NCBI GenBank assembly: GCA_020635695.1
Contig: JACJZH010000025.1
Span: 1-17,025, forward strand
Reading direction: 5' to 3'
Length of the DNA: 17,025 bases
Source of the DNA: Flavobacteriales bacterium
GTDB lineage: Bacteria; Bacteroidota; Bacteroidia; Flavobacteriales_F; PHOS-HE28
Shown: piece after piece, positions 7,104 to 17,025 of the stretch
How the letters are laid out: each line of letters begins with the position of its first letter
Numbering within the stretch: the stretch's first letter is position 1
The notes under the pieces: model-generated
Database searches by the model: none
What the model was told of the DNA's origin: nothing
Seen by the model: only the letters and a program-made list of their open reading frames with translations
Made by a program: the position numbers and the translations under genes

Positions 7104-8411
7104 TCACGACGCACCACCCTTGACAAGGGTCGGCTTGCGGACAAGGTCGTGGCCGATGTCACTTCGGAACATCCTGCCTTCGAAAGCGACCAGCGCCGCG
7201 CTCTTGTAGGTATTGGCGATCGCATGCTCGATGTCCTTGCCGAAGGAGGTCACCGACAGCACCCTGCCCCCATCGGTCACCAGGTCCTCCCCCAAGGTCT
7301 TGGTCCCTGCCTGGAACACGAAGGCTTCGCGCACCAGGTCGAGCCCGACGATGGGCCGTCCTTTCTCATGGCCGCCCGGATAGCCCTCCGAAGCCAGGAC
7401 CACGGTGACGGCGGTCCGGTCATCCACATCCACATGCCGTTCGCTCAGCGTTCCGGTCGCGATCCCCTCGAAGAGGTCGAGGAGGTCCGACCGTAGGCGT
7501 GGAAGGATGACCTGGGTCTCCGGGTCGCCCAGGCGCACGTTGTACTCGATCACATAGGGCTCCCCGTTCACGTTCATGAGCCCCATGAACAGGAACCCCT
7601 GGTACGGGATCCCCTCGGCGCGCAGTCCCCGAACGGTCGGCGCGGCGATGCGGTCATGCACCTTCTGCATGAAATCCTTGTCCGCGAAGGGCACCGGGGA
7701 TACCGCACCCATGCCCCCGGTGTTGGGACCGGTGTCACCATCACCGACGCGCTTGTAGTCCTTGGCGGACGGCAGCATCTTGAACGCCGAGCCATCGGTG
7801 ATCAGGAAGGCCGAGAGTTCCACGCCATCCAGGAACTGTTCGATCACCACGCGCTCCCCGGCGGTCCCGAACCGGCCTCCTTCCAACATCTCCTTGAGCA
7901 CCTGTTCGGCCTCCTTGCGTTCGCTGGTGATGATCACCCCCTTGCCTGCGGCAAGGCCATCGGCCTTGAGCACATACGGCGGGCGCATCCGGTCCAGATG
8001 GGCGATCGCCTCGGTCAGTTCGCCCTTTCGGAACGCCCGGAAGGCCGCGGTCGGGATGTTGTGCCTGAGCATGAACTCCTTGGCGAACTCCTTGCTCCCC
8101 TCCAACCGTGCGCCTTCCTTGCGCGGACCGATGACGGTCACTCCCGACAAGCGGGGGTCGTCCGCGATGCGATCGTGCAGCCCTTCGACCAAGGGGCCCT
8201 CGGGGCCCACGACAACGATGCGGATCTTCTTATCGAGAAGGAAAGCACACAGGGCCTCCTGGTCGTTCAGGTCGAACGAGGCCGGCCGGCCATGCCGGAC
8301 CGTCCCCGGGTTCCCGGGAAGCACGTGCAGTTCATCCAGCAGCGAGCTCTGGGCGATCTTCCACGCCATCGCATGTTCGCGCCCGCCGCCGCCGATCAGA
8401 AGTACGTTCAT
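7104..8411 (-). CDS. purD: Phosphoribosylamine-glycine ligase (GAR synthetase) PurD
   Basis: PurD joins phosphoribosylamine and glycine with ATP in step 2 of purine synthesis. The 435-residue length is normal. The N-terminal MNVLLIGGGGREHA (1-14) and LPGNPGT are family signatures. The ATP-grasp core shows VLKADGLAAGKGV (147-159), DYKRVGDGDTGPNTGGMGAV (218-237) and the metal-binding YNVRLGDPETQ (290-300). I chose the ATG at 8409-8411 because the enzyme family begins exactly at MNVLLIG; an upstream in-frame ATG would add six residues (MAKDVG) lying over the inverted repeat at 8419-8435. The stop is 9 bases from the stop of the convergent 60-residue gene. Confidence 0.97.
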   Translation of the reverse strand: MNVLLIGGGGREHAMAWKIAQSSLLDELHVLPGNPGTVRHGRPASFDLNDQEALCAFLLDKKIRIVVVGPEGPLVEGLHDRIADDPRLSGVTVIGPRKEGARLEGSKEFAKEFMLRHNIPTAAFRAFRKGELTEAIAHLDRMRPPYVLKADGLAAGKGVIITSERKEAEQVLKEMLEGGRFGTAGERVVIEQFLDGVELSAFLITDGSAFKMLPSAKDYKRVGDGDTGPNTGGMGAVSPVPFADKDFMQKVHDRIAAPTVRGLRAEGIPYQGFLFMGLMNVNGEPYVIEYNVRLGDPETQVILPRLRSDLLDLFEGIATGTLSERHVDVDDRTAVTVVLASEGYPGGHEKGRPIVGLDLVREAFVFQAGTKTLGEDLVTDGGRVLSVTSFGKDIEHAIANTYKSAALVAFEGRMFRSDIGHDLVRKPTLVKGGAS

Positions 8412-8418
8412 TCCCACG

Positions 8419-8435
8419 TCCTTTGCCACAAAGGA
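8419..8435. repeat. Perfect inverted repeat upstream of purD
   Basis: The arms TCCTTTG and CAAAGGA are separated by CCA. The right arm contains the weak promoter-like TTCCTTTG (8429-8436, minus strand), which matches five of six fixed -7 positions. It ends 7 bases before the purD ATG. It could be an operator over the purD promoter or a short hairpin in the leader; no known regulator site is recognised. Confidence 0.35.
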
Positions 8436-8494
8436 ACGGGTCCCATGCCACGCTGCAGGAGCGGGTTTTCCACGATCGAGGAACGCCCCTTACC

Positions 8495-9127
8495 TCAATG
8501 TGTGTGCGCCACGCGCTTGATGCTGCAACCGATGTTCCGGGTGCTGTTGGGCTCGATGGACCCTCCTGCGAGCATGGCATCAATGGCATCCCGCAACCAA
8601 TGCTCCTTGACGGCCGACGCGCTTTCCACGTTGTCGTCGATGGCTCCCTTGTAGACCAGCTTCAGGTCCTTGTCGAACAGGAACACGTGCGGAGTGGTGC
8701 GTGCACCGAAGGCATCGGCCACCACATGGTCCTGGTCCAGCAGGTAATAGTGGTTGTAGCCCTTGTCGCGATAGTGACGCTGCATGTCCGCCAGCCCATC
8801 ACCCTTGTCCCGCTTCGCCTCGTTGCTGTTCACCAGCGCCATGCCGATACCGTTCTTCCTGCAGTGTGACCCCAGTTCCGGGTAGCGTCCCTCCCAGCCT
8901 TCGCTGTCATCGGTGCCCACCACGAAGGGGCACGTGTTGCAGGAGAAGATCACGAGCAGACCATTCTCCTTGGCCAATTGCTGCAGGGTCATCTCCTTGG
9001 CACTGACGTCGGTCATCCGTACGTCGGCCGCTGGCAGGGGGTCGCCAATGGACATGTCTCGGAGTTCCTCGTGCGGGGCGGTGAAGAGGATGCCGGCGGC
9101 AAGCAGGGGTAGGCTCTTTAGGATCAT
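8495..9127 (-). CDS. Exported thioredoxin-like (AhpC/TSA-related) protein with CxxC
   Basis: The protein is 210 residues long with a short hydrophobic N-terminus (MILKSLPLLAAGILFTAP) that looks like a signal peptide or anchor, so it probably acts in the periplasm. A thioredoxin fold follows: LPAADVRMTDVSAKEMTLQQ leads to LLVIFSCNTCPFVV with a redox pair C63/C66, and the cis-proline loop RTTPHVFLFD is at 143-152. The NTCPFV motif and the C-terminal GCSIKR (C201) are typical of the peroxiredoxin-like group that I know under the name PRX_like1. The substrate is unknown; thiol-disulfide exchange is the likely chemistry. It lies 83 bases upstream of purD on the same strand and may share its transcript. 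A weak box TATCTTG sits at 9154-9160. Confidence 0.88.
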   Translation of the reverse strand: MILKSLPLLAAGILFTAPHEELRDMSIGDPLPAADVRMTDVSAKEMTLQQLAKENGLLVIFSCNTCPFVVGTDDSEGWEGRYPELGSHCRKNGIGMALVNSNEAKRDKGDGLADMQRHYRDKGYNHYYLLDQDHVVADAFGARTTPHVFLFDKDLKLVYKGAIDDNVESASAVKEHWLRDAIDAMLAGGSIEPNSTRNIGCSIKRVAHTH

Positions 9128-9153
9128 GATCGGGGTCGTTCGGATGAAGGGTA

Positions 9154-9160
9154 CAAGATA
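9154..9160 (-). promoter_or_regulatory. Weak promoter-like box TATCTTG before the thioredoxin-like gene
   Basis: It has the TATCTT core seen before other genes in this window but is one base short of TAnnTTTG. It ends 26 bases before the ATG and directly abuts the hairpin at 9161-9190, which would suit a terminator-then-promoter junction. Confidence 0.25.
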
Positions 9161-9190
9161 CGGCCGGTGGCCGCGGGTCCGGGAACCCGC
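9161..9190 (-). terminator. Possible hairpin terminator after the response regulator gene
   Basis: Two adjoining GC-rich dyads lie 37 bases past the regulator stop: GCGGGT / ACCCGC (9173-9178 with 9185-9190, 6-base loop) and CGGCC / GGCCG (9161-9165 with 9169-9173). No T-run follows, so this is a weak terminator call, but the position fits the end of the carboxylase-kinase-regulator unit. Confidence 0.3.
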
Positions 9191-9227
9191 TCGCGGACGA
9201 TCGGCGGTCCACGATGTGTAACGGGGC

Positions 9228-9881
9228 TTATTTCACCAAGCCGGCCTTGATGGCCAGTCGCACCAGGCCGGCCACATTGTGCACGTCCAGCTTCTTCATG
9301 AGGTTGGTCCGATGCGTATCGACCGTGCGTGGCGAGATGAAGAGCCGCTCGCCGATCTCCTTGTTGGTAAGCCCTTCCGCCAGCGCGGCAAGGACCTCCT
9401 GCTCCCGTTCGCTCAGGTCCTTGAGCGCACCCCGCTCGGACGCGGCCTCCTTCCGATGCTCGAGCAACCCCTCCAGCAGGGCACTGCCGAAATGCCGCCG
9501 GCCCAGGTGCACGTCGCGGATCGCCAACAGCAACTCATCCCTGCCGCAGTTCTTCACCAGGTAGCCATCGGCACCCAGGTCCATGACGCGCTGCACCATC
9601 GCCGGCTCATCGTGCATGGTCAGGATGATCACCTTGACCCCGGATGCCTGCGCCTTGATGCGCCCGGTGGCCTCGAGTCCGTCCATCACCGGCATGTCCA
9701 GGTCCATCAGTACCACGTCCACGGCAAGATGGCCCACCATCTCCAAGGCCTCCTCCCCGTTGGAGGCGGTGCCCACACATTCCACCCCCGAGCCCGGCCC
9801 GAGCAGACCCAGCAGACCATCGAGAATGATGCGATGGTCGTCGACGAGGAGTACCCGGATGATGTCGTTGTGCTCGGTCAT
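9228..9881 (-). CDS. NarL/FixJ-family response regulator
   Basis: The protein is 217 residues long. The receiver domain (about 8-125) has the acidic pocket D14/D15, the phospho-acceptor D60 in VVLMDLDMPVMDG, T88 in IILTMHDE and K110 in GYLVKN, all intact. A LuxR-type helix-turn-helix covers about 153-215 (LSEREQEVLAALAEGLTNKE, then ISPRTVDTHRTNLMKKL). It should bind DNA when phosphorylated by the TPR kinase encoded immediately upstream (50-base gap, same strand), a classic NarX/NarL-style pair. A full-match promoter box overlaps the kinase stop codon, so the regulator may also be expressed on its own. Its target genes are not known; the carboxylase control region at 13396-13467 is a candidate by proximity. 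Confidence 0.95.
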   Translation of the reverse strand: MTEHNDIIRVLLVDDHRIILDGLLGLLGPGSGVECVGTASNGEEALEMVGHLAVDVVLMDLDMPVMDGLEATGRIKAQASGVKVIILTMHDEPAMVQRVMDLGADGYLVKNCGRDELLLAIRDVHLGRRHFGSALLEGLLEHRKEAASERGALKDLSEREQEVLAALAEGLTNKEIGERLFISPRTVDTHRTNLMKKLDVHNVAGLVRLAIKAGLVK

Positions 9882-9926
9882 GCCTGGATCGGGCCCGCGG
9901 TCCGACTACGATGTGGACCGGGCGCT

Positions 9927-9931
9927 CAAAA

Positions 9932-9934
<3 letters not shown>
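9927..9934 (-). promoter_or_regulatory. -7 promoter box TAGTTTTG internal to the kinase-regulator pair
   Basis: All six fixed positions of TAnnTTTG match. Its first three bases are the TAG stop of the TPR kinase, and it ends 45 bases before the regulator ATG. It could drive the regulator independently of the kinase. Confidence 0.4.
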
Positions 9935-13395
<3,461 letters not shown>

Positions 13396-13402
13396 GGTGA
13401 TG

Positions 13403-13439
13403 GCCCCTTCGGGGCGGCGGCTAAGTTAGCCGGACCGGC
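13403..13439. promoter_or_regulatory. Divergent control region with three successive dyads
   Basis: The 72 bases between the carboxylase and the NIT kinase contain three perfect inverted repeats in a row: GCCCC-TTC-GGGGC (13403-13415), GGCTAA-G-TTAGCC (13419-13431) and GCCGG-A-CCGGC (13429-13439). The middle one coincides with the carboxylase's candidate -7 box TAACTTAG (13421-13428, minus strand; five of six fixed positions, 25 bases before the ATG). The first would form a hairpin in the carboxylase mRNA leader, 7 bases before its ATG. These are candidate operator sites or leader structures; no known regulator motif is recognised. Confidence 0.4.
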
Positions 13440-13453
13440 TTGGAGCGGTGGCT

Positions 13454-13461
13454 TACTTTCG
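13454..13461 (+). promoter_or_regulatory. Candidate -7 promoter box TACTTTCG for the NIT kinase
   Basis: Matches five of the six fixed positions of TAnnTTTG and ends 6 bases before the ATG at 13468, the same close placement as the box before the cation transporter. Confidence 0.4.
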
Positions 13462-13467
13462 TCGGTC

Positions 13468-15384
13468 ATGCGCTGGCGCTTCGCCGATCTGCCGATCCCC
13501 ACCAAGTTCCTCATCACCCTGGGCATTCCCGTGCTCGGCATGGTGCTGTTGATCGGGAAGCAGGTCGATTCGAGCATCAAACGGCGCGATGTGCTGCAGT
13601 ACATCCGCGATCAGTCCGCCCGCATCGCCCTGCTGTCCGAGGTCGTGCATGCCCTGCAGCACGAACAGTTGATGTCGGTCGGGGCTTTGTGCGGCCTTCA
13701 GGTACGCCCCATGGAACTGGAGCTCATGGCCAGCCGCACGGACGAGGCCCTCCGCGCCGTGCGTTCGGCAGTGCGCCCGGAAGTGGGCGCCACCCGTGAA
13801 CCGGCCGGACTGGCCGGGCTGCAGGTCCTCCGGCAGCGCGTGGCGGAGCGCCGGATCGGACCCAGGGAAGCAGCGAACGAGTACCAGGGGCTGGTGGAAG
13901 GCTGGCTGGACGAGCTCGGCCGGCAGGGAAAGGTGGCCCTTGACCCGGAGACCAAGGACCGGTTCTACGCCCACCTGAGCCTGTTGAACGCCAAGCTTTG
14001 GATGGGCCGGATCGGTGCGGGACTGACGGTCGCCCTGTCCCAAGGTGCACTGACCCCCGGCATGGAGTCCTCGCTGGCCGCCTCCACGGCCCAATACCAG
14101 ACCAACATCCTGCTCTTTGAGCGGGATGCCCCCCCCGATGTGCTCACCGCCTTCCAGGAGATGGGCCACGAAGGCGCCATGGCCCTGGTGGGCAGCATGA
14201 TCAGCTCCATCCCCGAAAAGCGGGGCGAAGTGCTGCCGGACCTGCCACCAGGCCGTTGGTGGGCGCTGGTGGACGAGGTCCTGGACGGGATGCGCGAAGT
14301 GGAGGTCACCTCCATGCACCGGATCATCGAAGGCACCTCGGCCAACCTGCGGGATGCGGAAAGAAGGCTGTTCATCGTGATCGCCGCCCTGCTCGGTGTG
14401 ATCGCCGCCGTGGCCGTCATGGCCCTGGTGATGCTCAAGGGGATCAGGCGGACGGTGGACGATGTGCGGGCGGCCGCTCAGACCCTGGCCAACGGGGACC
14501 TGAGGGCCAACGTGCCGGTCACCAGCAATGACGAGGCGGGAGACATGGCCCGCACGTTCAACCTGATGATCGACAACCTGCGATCACACGCCGCAGCGGC
14601 GGAGGCCATCGGCAAGGGCAACTACGACACCGAGGTCATCGTTCGCGGGAAACAGGACGTGCTGGGCACCGCCCTGGCACGCATGAAGGCCAACCTCAAG
14701 GCGGCACGCATCCGCAACGAGGAACAGCAACTGGCCCTGAAGGCCGAAAAGCGGAAGCTGGAAAAGGCGAACGAGCACATCGAGGTCCTGATCCGGGAGA
14801 TCCATCACCGCGTGAAGAACAACCTGCAGGTGATCGCCAGCCTGCTTCGCCTGCAATCAGGCAACATCGAGGACGACCGGCTCCGCGACCTCTTCGATCA
14901 AAGCCAGAACCGGGTCACCTCCATGGCCCTGATCCATGAGAAGCTGTACAAGGGAGATGAACTGGCGCGGCTGGACCTGGCCGCCTATCTCGAGGAGCTC
15001 TTCTCGGAGCTGGTCAGGGTGAACGACGTGCGTGAATCCATCTCCTACGGCACGGAGATAGACCCCGGCCTGACCCTTGAGCTGAACACGATGGTCCCCC
15101 TCGGGCTCATTCTGAACGAACTGATCACGAACTCCTTCAAGCACGCCTTCAGGGAACGCGACAAGGGGCACATCGAGCTGGCGATCCACCAGGTCGGTGA
15201 AAAGGAGTTCGACATGCGCTATGAGGATGATGGCGTGGGCATGTCCATGGAGAGGTTGGGGGAGGACAACGACACGCTGGGGGTCTCCTTGATCGAGAGC
15301 CTGGTGGAACAGTTGAACGGGTTCATGACCGTGGAAGGCGGGAGCGAGGGCACCGCCTACCACATCCGGTTCCGCTCGCGTTAG
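13468..15384 (+). CDS. NIT-HAMP sensor histidine kinase of the HisKA_2 family
   Basis: This 638-residue kinase has a first membrane segment at about 12-30, a periplasmic region at 31-300 and a second segment at about 301-323. The periplasmic part is all-helical and resembles the nitrate/nitrite-sensing NIT domain (VVHALQHEQLMSVGALCGLQ at 59-78 in the place of the usual LQxER...S motif). A HAMP linker follows at about 324-375 (GIRRTVDDVRAAAQTLANGD, then DEAGDMARTFNLM), then a coiled coil at 405-440. The HisKA_2 domain carries REIHHRVKNNLQVIASLLRL (443-462), with H447 the likely phosphorylated residue. The ATPase domain has NELITNSFKHAF (550-561) and EDDGVGM (586-592). The ATG at 13468 gives a normal cytoplasmic N-terminus; the frame stays open far upstream only as antisense to the carboxylase. 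No response regulator is adjacent on this strand. The stop shares four bases with the yebC stop. Confidence 0.9.
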   Translation: MRWRFADLPIPTKFLITLGIPVLGMVLLIGKQVDSSIKRRDVLQYIRDQSARIALLSEVVHALQHEQLMSVGALCGLQVRPMELELMASRTDEALRAVRSAVRPEVGATREPAGLAGLQVLRQRVAERRIGPREAANEYQGLVEGWLDELGRQGKVALDPETKDRFYAHLSLLNAKLWMGRIGAGLTVALSQGALTPGMESSLAASTAQYQTNILLFERDAPPDVLTAFQEMGHEGAMALVGSMISSIPEKRGEVLPDLPPGRWWALVDEVLDGMREVEVTSMHRIIEGTSANLRDAERRLFIVIAALLGVIAAVAVMALVMLKGIRRTVDDVRAAAQTLANGDLRANVPVTSNDEAGDMARTFNLMIDNLRSHAAAAEAIGKGNYDTEVIVRGKQDVLGTALARMKANLKAARIRNEEQQLALKAEKRKLEKANEHIEVLIREIHHRVKNNLQVIASLLRLQSGNIEDDRLRDLFDQSQNRVTSMALIHEKLYKGDELARLDLAAYLEELFSELVRVNDVRESISYGTEIDPGLTLELNTMVPLGLILNELITNSFKHAFRERDKGHIELAIHQVGEKEFDMRYEDDGVGMSMERLGEDNDTLGVSLIESLVEQLNGFMTVEGGSEGTAYHIRFRSR

Positions 15385-16139
15385 GCCAGGTCCTTGGCCA
15401 GCTCGGCCTCCACCTCGTCGGTGAGGTCCATGTTGTGGTAGACGGCGTTCACATCCTCGTCGTCCTCCAGCATGTCCACCAGCCGCATCACCTTCCTGGC
15501 CGTCTCCAGATCGGCCGGCACGGTGCTCAGGGCGAAGCGCTTCAGCTCGGCGCTCTTCGCCTCCACGCCCAGGGCATCGAGCTTCTCCTGCATCTGTCCG
15601 AAGGACTGGAACGGCGTGTAGATCACGAAGGCGTCCTCCTCGCGCACCACATCATCGGCGCCGCCGTCGATCATCTCCATCTCCACCTCGTCCGGGTCGC
15701 GGTCACCCAGCGAGGAAAGTTCCACCACGAATTCCGCCTTCCGTTCGAACACATGGCCAAGCGAGCCACTGGTGCCCAGGTTGCCCTCGCACTTGGAGAA
15801 GTAGCTGCGCACGTTGCCCACCGTACGGTTCTGGTTGTTCGTGGCGGCATCGACGAAGATGGCCACCCCACCCGGTCCATACCCTTCGTAGGTGGACTCA
15901 TGATAGTCGGCCTCCTCCCCACCGGCGGCCTTCTTGATGGCCCGCTCGATGTTGTCCTTGGGCATCTGGGCGCCCTTGGCGTTCTGGATGGCCACCTTGA
16001 GCCGCTGGTTGGAGTCGGGGTTCGGCCCGCCCGCCTTCACGGCCATCGCGATCTCCTTGCTGAAGCGGGTGAAGAGCTTGCTGAGCTTCGCGTTCCGGGC
16101 GAAGATCTTGTGCTTGCGTTTCTCGAAGATGCGTCCCAT
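15381..16139 (-). CDS. yebC: YebC/PmpR/TACO1 family protein
   Basis: The 252-residue length is typical. The N-terminus MGRIFEKRKHKIFARNAKLS stands in place of the enterobacterial MAGHSKW form and is the variant I expect in Bacteroidota. The family core is clear: KLFTRFSKEIAMAVKAGGPN, QRLKVAIQNAKGAQMPKDNI, YEGYGPGGVAIFVDAATNNQ, NRTVGNVRSYFSKCEGNLGT and GSLGHVFERK. Family members have been described both as transcriptional regulators and, more recently, as ribosome-associated factors that help translation of difficult peptides such as polyproline; which applies here cannot be told from sequence. The ATG at 16137-16139 was chosen because the extra 21 upstream codons cover the promoter box. The stop overlaps that of the NIT kinase by four bases. 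Confidence 0.95.
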   Translation of the reverse strand: MGRIFEKRKHKIFARNAKLSKLFTRFSKEIAMAVKAGGPNPDSNQRLKVAIQNAKGAQMPKDNIERAIKKAAGGEEADYHESTYEGYGPGGVAIFVDAATNNQNRTVGNVRSYFSKCEGNLGTSGSLGHVFERKAEFVVELSSLGDRDPDEVEMEMIDGGADDVVREEDAFVIYTPFQSFGQMQEKLDALGVEAKSAELKRFALSTVPADLETARKVMRLVDMLEDDEDVNAVYHNMDLTDEVEAELAKDLA

Positions 16140-16163
16140 CTGGCGTGGCGGTCGGTTGAGCGG

Positions 16164-16171
16164 CAAAGGTA
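16164..16171 (-). promoter_or_regulatory. -7 promoter box TACCTTTG for yebC
   Basis: All six fixed positions of TAnnTTTG match. It ends 24 bases before the yebC ATG. A TTG lies upstream at 16184-16186 but with only 12 bases of spacing. Confidence 0.55.
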
Positions 16172-16190
16172 GAACGGGAGCCACAACGGC

Positions 16191-16224
16191 ACGGGGCGCC
16201 ACGGAGTCCTCCGCAGCGCCCCGT
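16191..16224 (-). terminator. Strong two-part hairpin after the outer membrane protein gene
   Basis: Arms ACGGGGCGC (16191-16199) and GCGCCCCGT (16216-16224) pair perfectly over 9 bases. Inside them a CGGA / TCCG stem closes a four-base GTCC loop, with symmetric two-base CA mismatches between the stems. It begins 18 bases past the stop at 16243. No T-run follows on the minus strand, so it may be a Rho-independent terminator of weak type or an mRNA 3' stabiliser. Confidence 0.5.
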
Positions 16225-16242
16225 CCAGGCCATGCCTCCGGG

Positions 16243-17025
16243 TCAGTTGAAGCCGAGCAGGGTGATGCCGACGCTCACCGGCACCAGGTCGGGACCCTTG
16301 CCGTCCTCGAAGAAGGAGGTGAGCCCGTACTCCGCGAACAGGTTCAGGCTGCCGAAGCCGATCTGCCCGCGTGCCGCAAGCCGGTACGGCAGGGTGTTGT
16401 ACGAGGCCTTCCGGCGGTCCTTCACCCGCTCGCCGTCCTCGCGGTACTTCTGCTTGTACATGGTGTCGAAGTACCAGCTGCCCACCACGCCGAAGGCCAG
16501 GTGGAAGTTGCCCTTGCGGTCGTAGTCCATGTCCTTGCCGCTGAGGATCAGTTCCTCGGTGGGCAGCGGCGCCCGCTTGGTGTTGAACTCGAACATCAGG
16601 GGCACCCGCAGGCCGATCTGCCGGAACTTGTTCTTGCTGTACCCGGGCAGGTCCTCGGTGAATGCGTAAGTGGAATCCGCATCGGCGGCAAGCAGCACGT
16701 TGTTGGCGAAGTGGTAGCTGGTGAACTCGAGCCCCAGGCCGGTGAGCAGACCCGCATGGTGGGACCCGAACTCGAACTTCTGCTCCATGAAGTTGATGGC
16801 GAACCAGCGCGACCGTCCGGCCTCCAGCTCCATCCATTTGTCCTCCTCCGGCAGGTCGAAGCTGCCGCCGGGTGTCATGAAGTTGTTGAGCCCGATCTCC
16901 AGGCCGCTCCAGTAGGTGAAGAGGTTGCGCCGTTCGGTGCGGTCCTCACGCATTTCCTGTTCCACATCGATCTCCTCCGGCTCGATCGTCCGTGGGGAGG
17001 TGATGATGGTGATGAGCTTCCGGGC
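16243..17025 (-). CDS. Outer membrane beta-barrel protein (5' end outside the window)
   Basis: The frame is open to the window edge, so the start is missing; the visible part is 260 residues, beginning ARKLITIITSPRTIEPEEID. A charged, probably flexible segment (about residues 14-36) precedes the barrel, which starts near LFTYWSGLEIGLNNF. Alternating hydrophobic and polar strands follow, many with aromatic girdle residues (RWFAINFMEQKFEFG, LGLEFTSYHF, FHLAFGVVGSWYFD, LNLFAEYGLTSFF), and the chain ends in the strand VPVSVGITLLGFN. The organisation recalls Bacteroidota porin-family or OmpX-like barrels that carry a coiled or charged N-terminal extension. A GTG at 16963-16965 is an in-frame start but would remove the signal peptide, so a start beyond the window is more likely. 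Function is unknown. Confidence 0.75.
   Translation of the reverse strand, partial: ARKLITIITSPRTIEPEEIDVEQEMREDRTERRNLFTYWSGLEIGLNNFMTPGGSFDLPEEDKWMELEAGRSRWFAINFMEQKFEFGSHHAGLLTGLGLEFTSYHFANNVLLAADADSTYAFTEDLPGYSKNKFRQIGLRVPLMFEFNTKRAPLPTEELILSGKDMDYDRKGNFHLAFGVVGSWYFDTMYKQKYREDGERVKDRRKASYNTLPYRLAARGQIGFGSLNLFAEYGLTSFFEDGKGPDLVPVSVGITLLGFN

Noticed and set aside
9173..9190. Short RNA gene in the 100-base gap at 9128-9227
   Set aside because: Only GC-rich dyads and a weak promoter-like box are present. They are better explained as a terminator and promoter junction between the regulator and the thioredoxin-like gene.
16963..16965. GTG start for the outer membrane protein
   Set aside because: The frame is open to the window edge, and starting here would leave a secreted barrel protein with no signal peptide. 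The gene is better treated as partial.

Overview
The window reads as chromosomal DNA from a GC-rich member of the Bacteroidota, most likely a Flavobacteriales-type lineage. Three things point there: a secreted protein with a type IX secretion (T9SS) C-terminal sorting domain, promoter boxes of the Bacteroidota form TAnnTTTG before most genes, and several short conserved membrane proteins known to me mainly from this phylum. Coding density is very high and no gap exceeds about 100 bases. I see no rRNA, tRNA, CRISPR array, insertion sequence or phage gene.

Layout. 1-549 (leftward): the first 23 codons of an SRAP/YedK-type DNA-damage protein, preceded by a small conserved membrane protein. 611-1625 (rightward): a cation diffusion facilitator (zinc-type) transporter and a 47-residue basic protein. 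1622-3031 (leftward): a T9SS-exported protein with three 80-residue repeats. 3097-5169 (rightward): a secreted lamin-tail/CotH-kinase-like protein. 5149-6849 (leftward): a polytopic membrane protein (DUF6427-like) followed by purQ. 6912-7094 (rightward): a 60-residue membrane protein. 7104-8411 (leftward): purD. 8495-9127 (leftward): an exported thioredoxin-like protein. 9228-13395 (leftward): an acyl-CoA carboxylase beta subunit, a TPR histidine kinase whose GTG start overlaps the carboxylase stop, and a NarL-type response regulator. 13468-15384 (rightward): a second histidine kinase, of NIT-HAMP-HisKA_2 architecture, divergent from the carboxylase. 15381-16139 (leftward): a YebC/TACO1 family protein. 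16243-17025 (leftward): a beta-barrel outer membrane protein truncated by the window edge.

How the genes work together. purQ and purD supply steps 4 and 2 of de novo purine synthesis and flank two uncharacterised membrane proteins. The carboxylase, TPR kinase and regulator look like one transcription unit, probably ended by a hairpin near 9161-9190. The second kinase starts from the other side of the same 72-base control region, which carries three dyad symmetries, so two sensor kinases bracket one carboxylase gene. This is the most unusual arrangement here, but each part belongs to a known family and a functional link is inference only. All four convergent gene pairs meet with overlaps or a 9-base gap, leaving no separate terminators.
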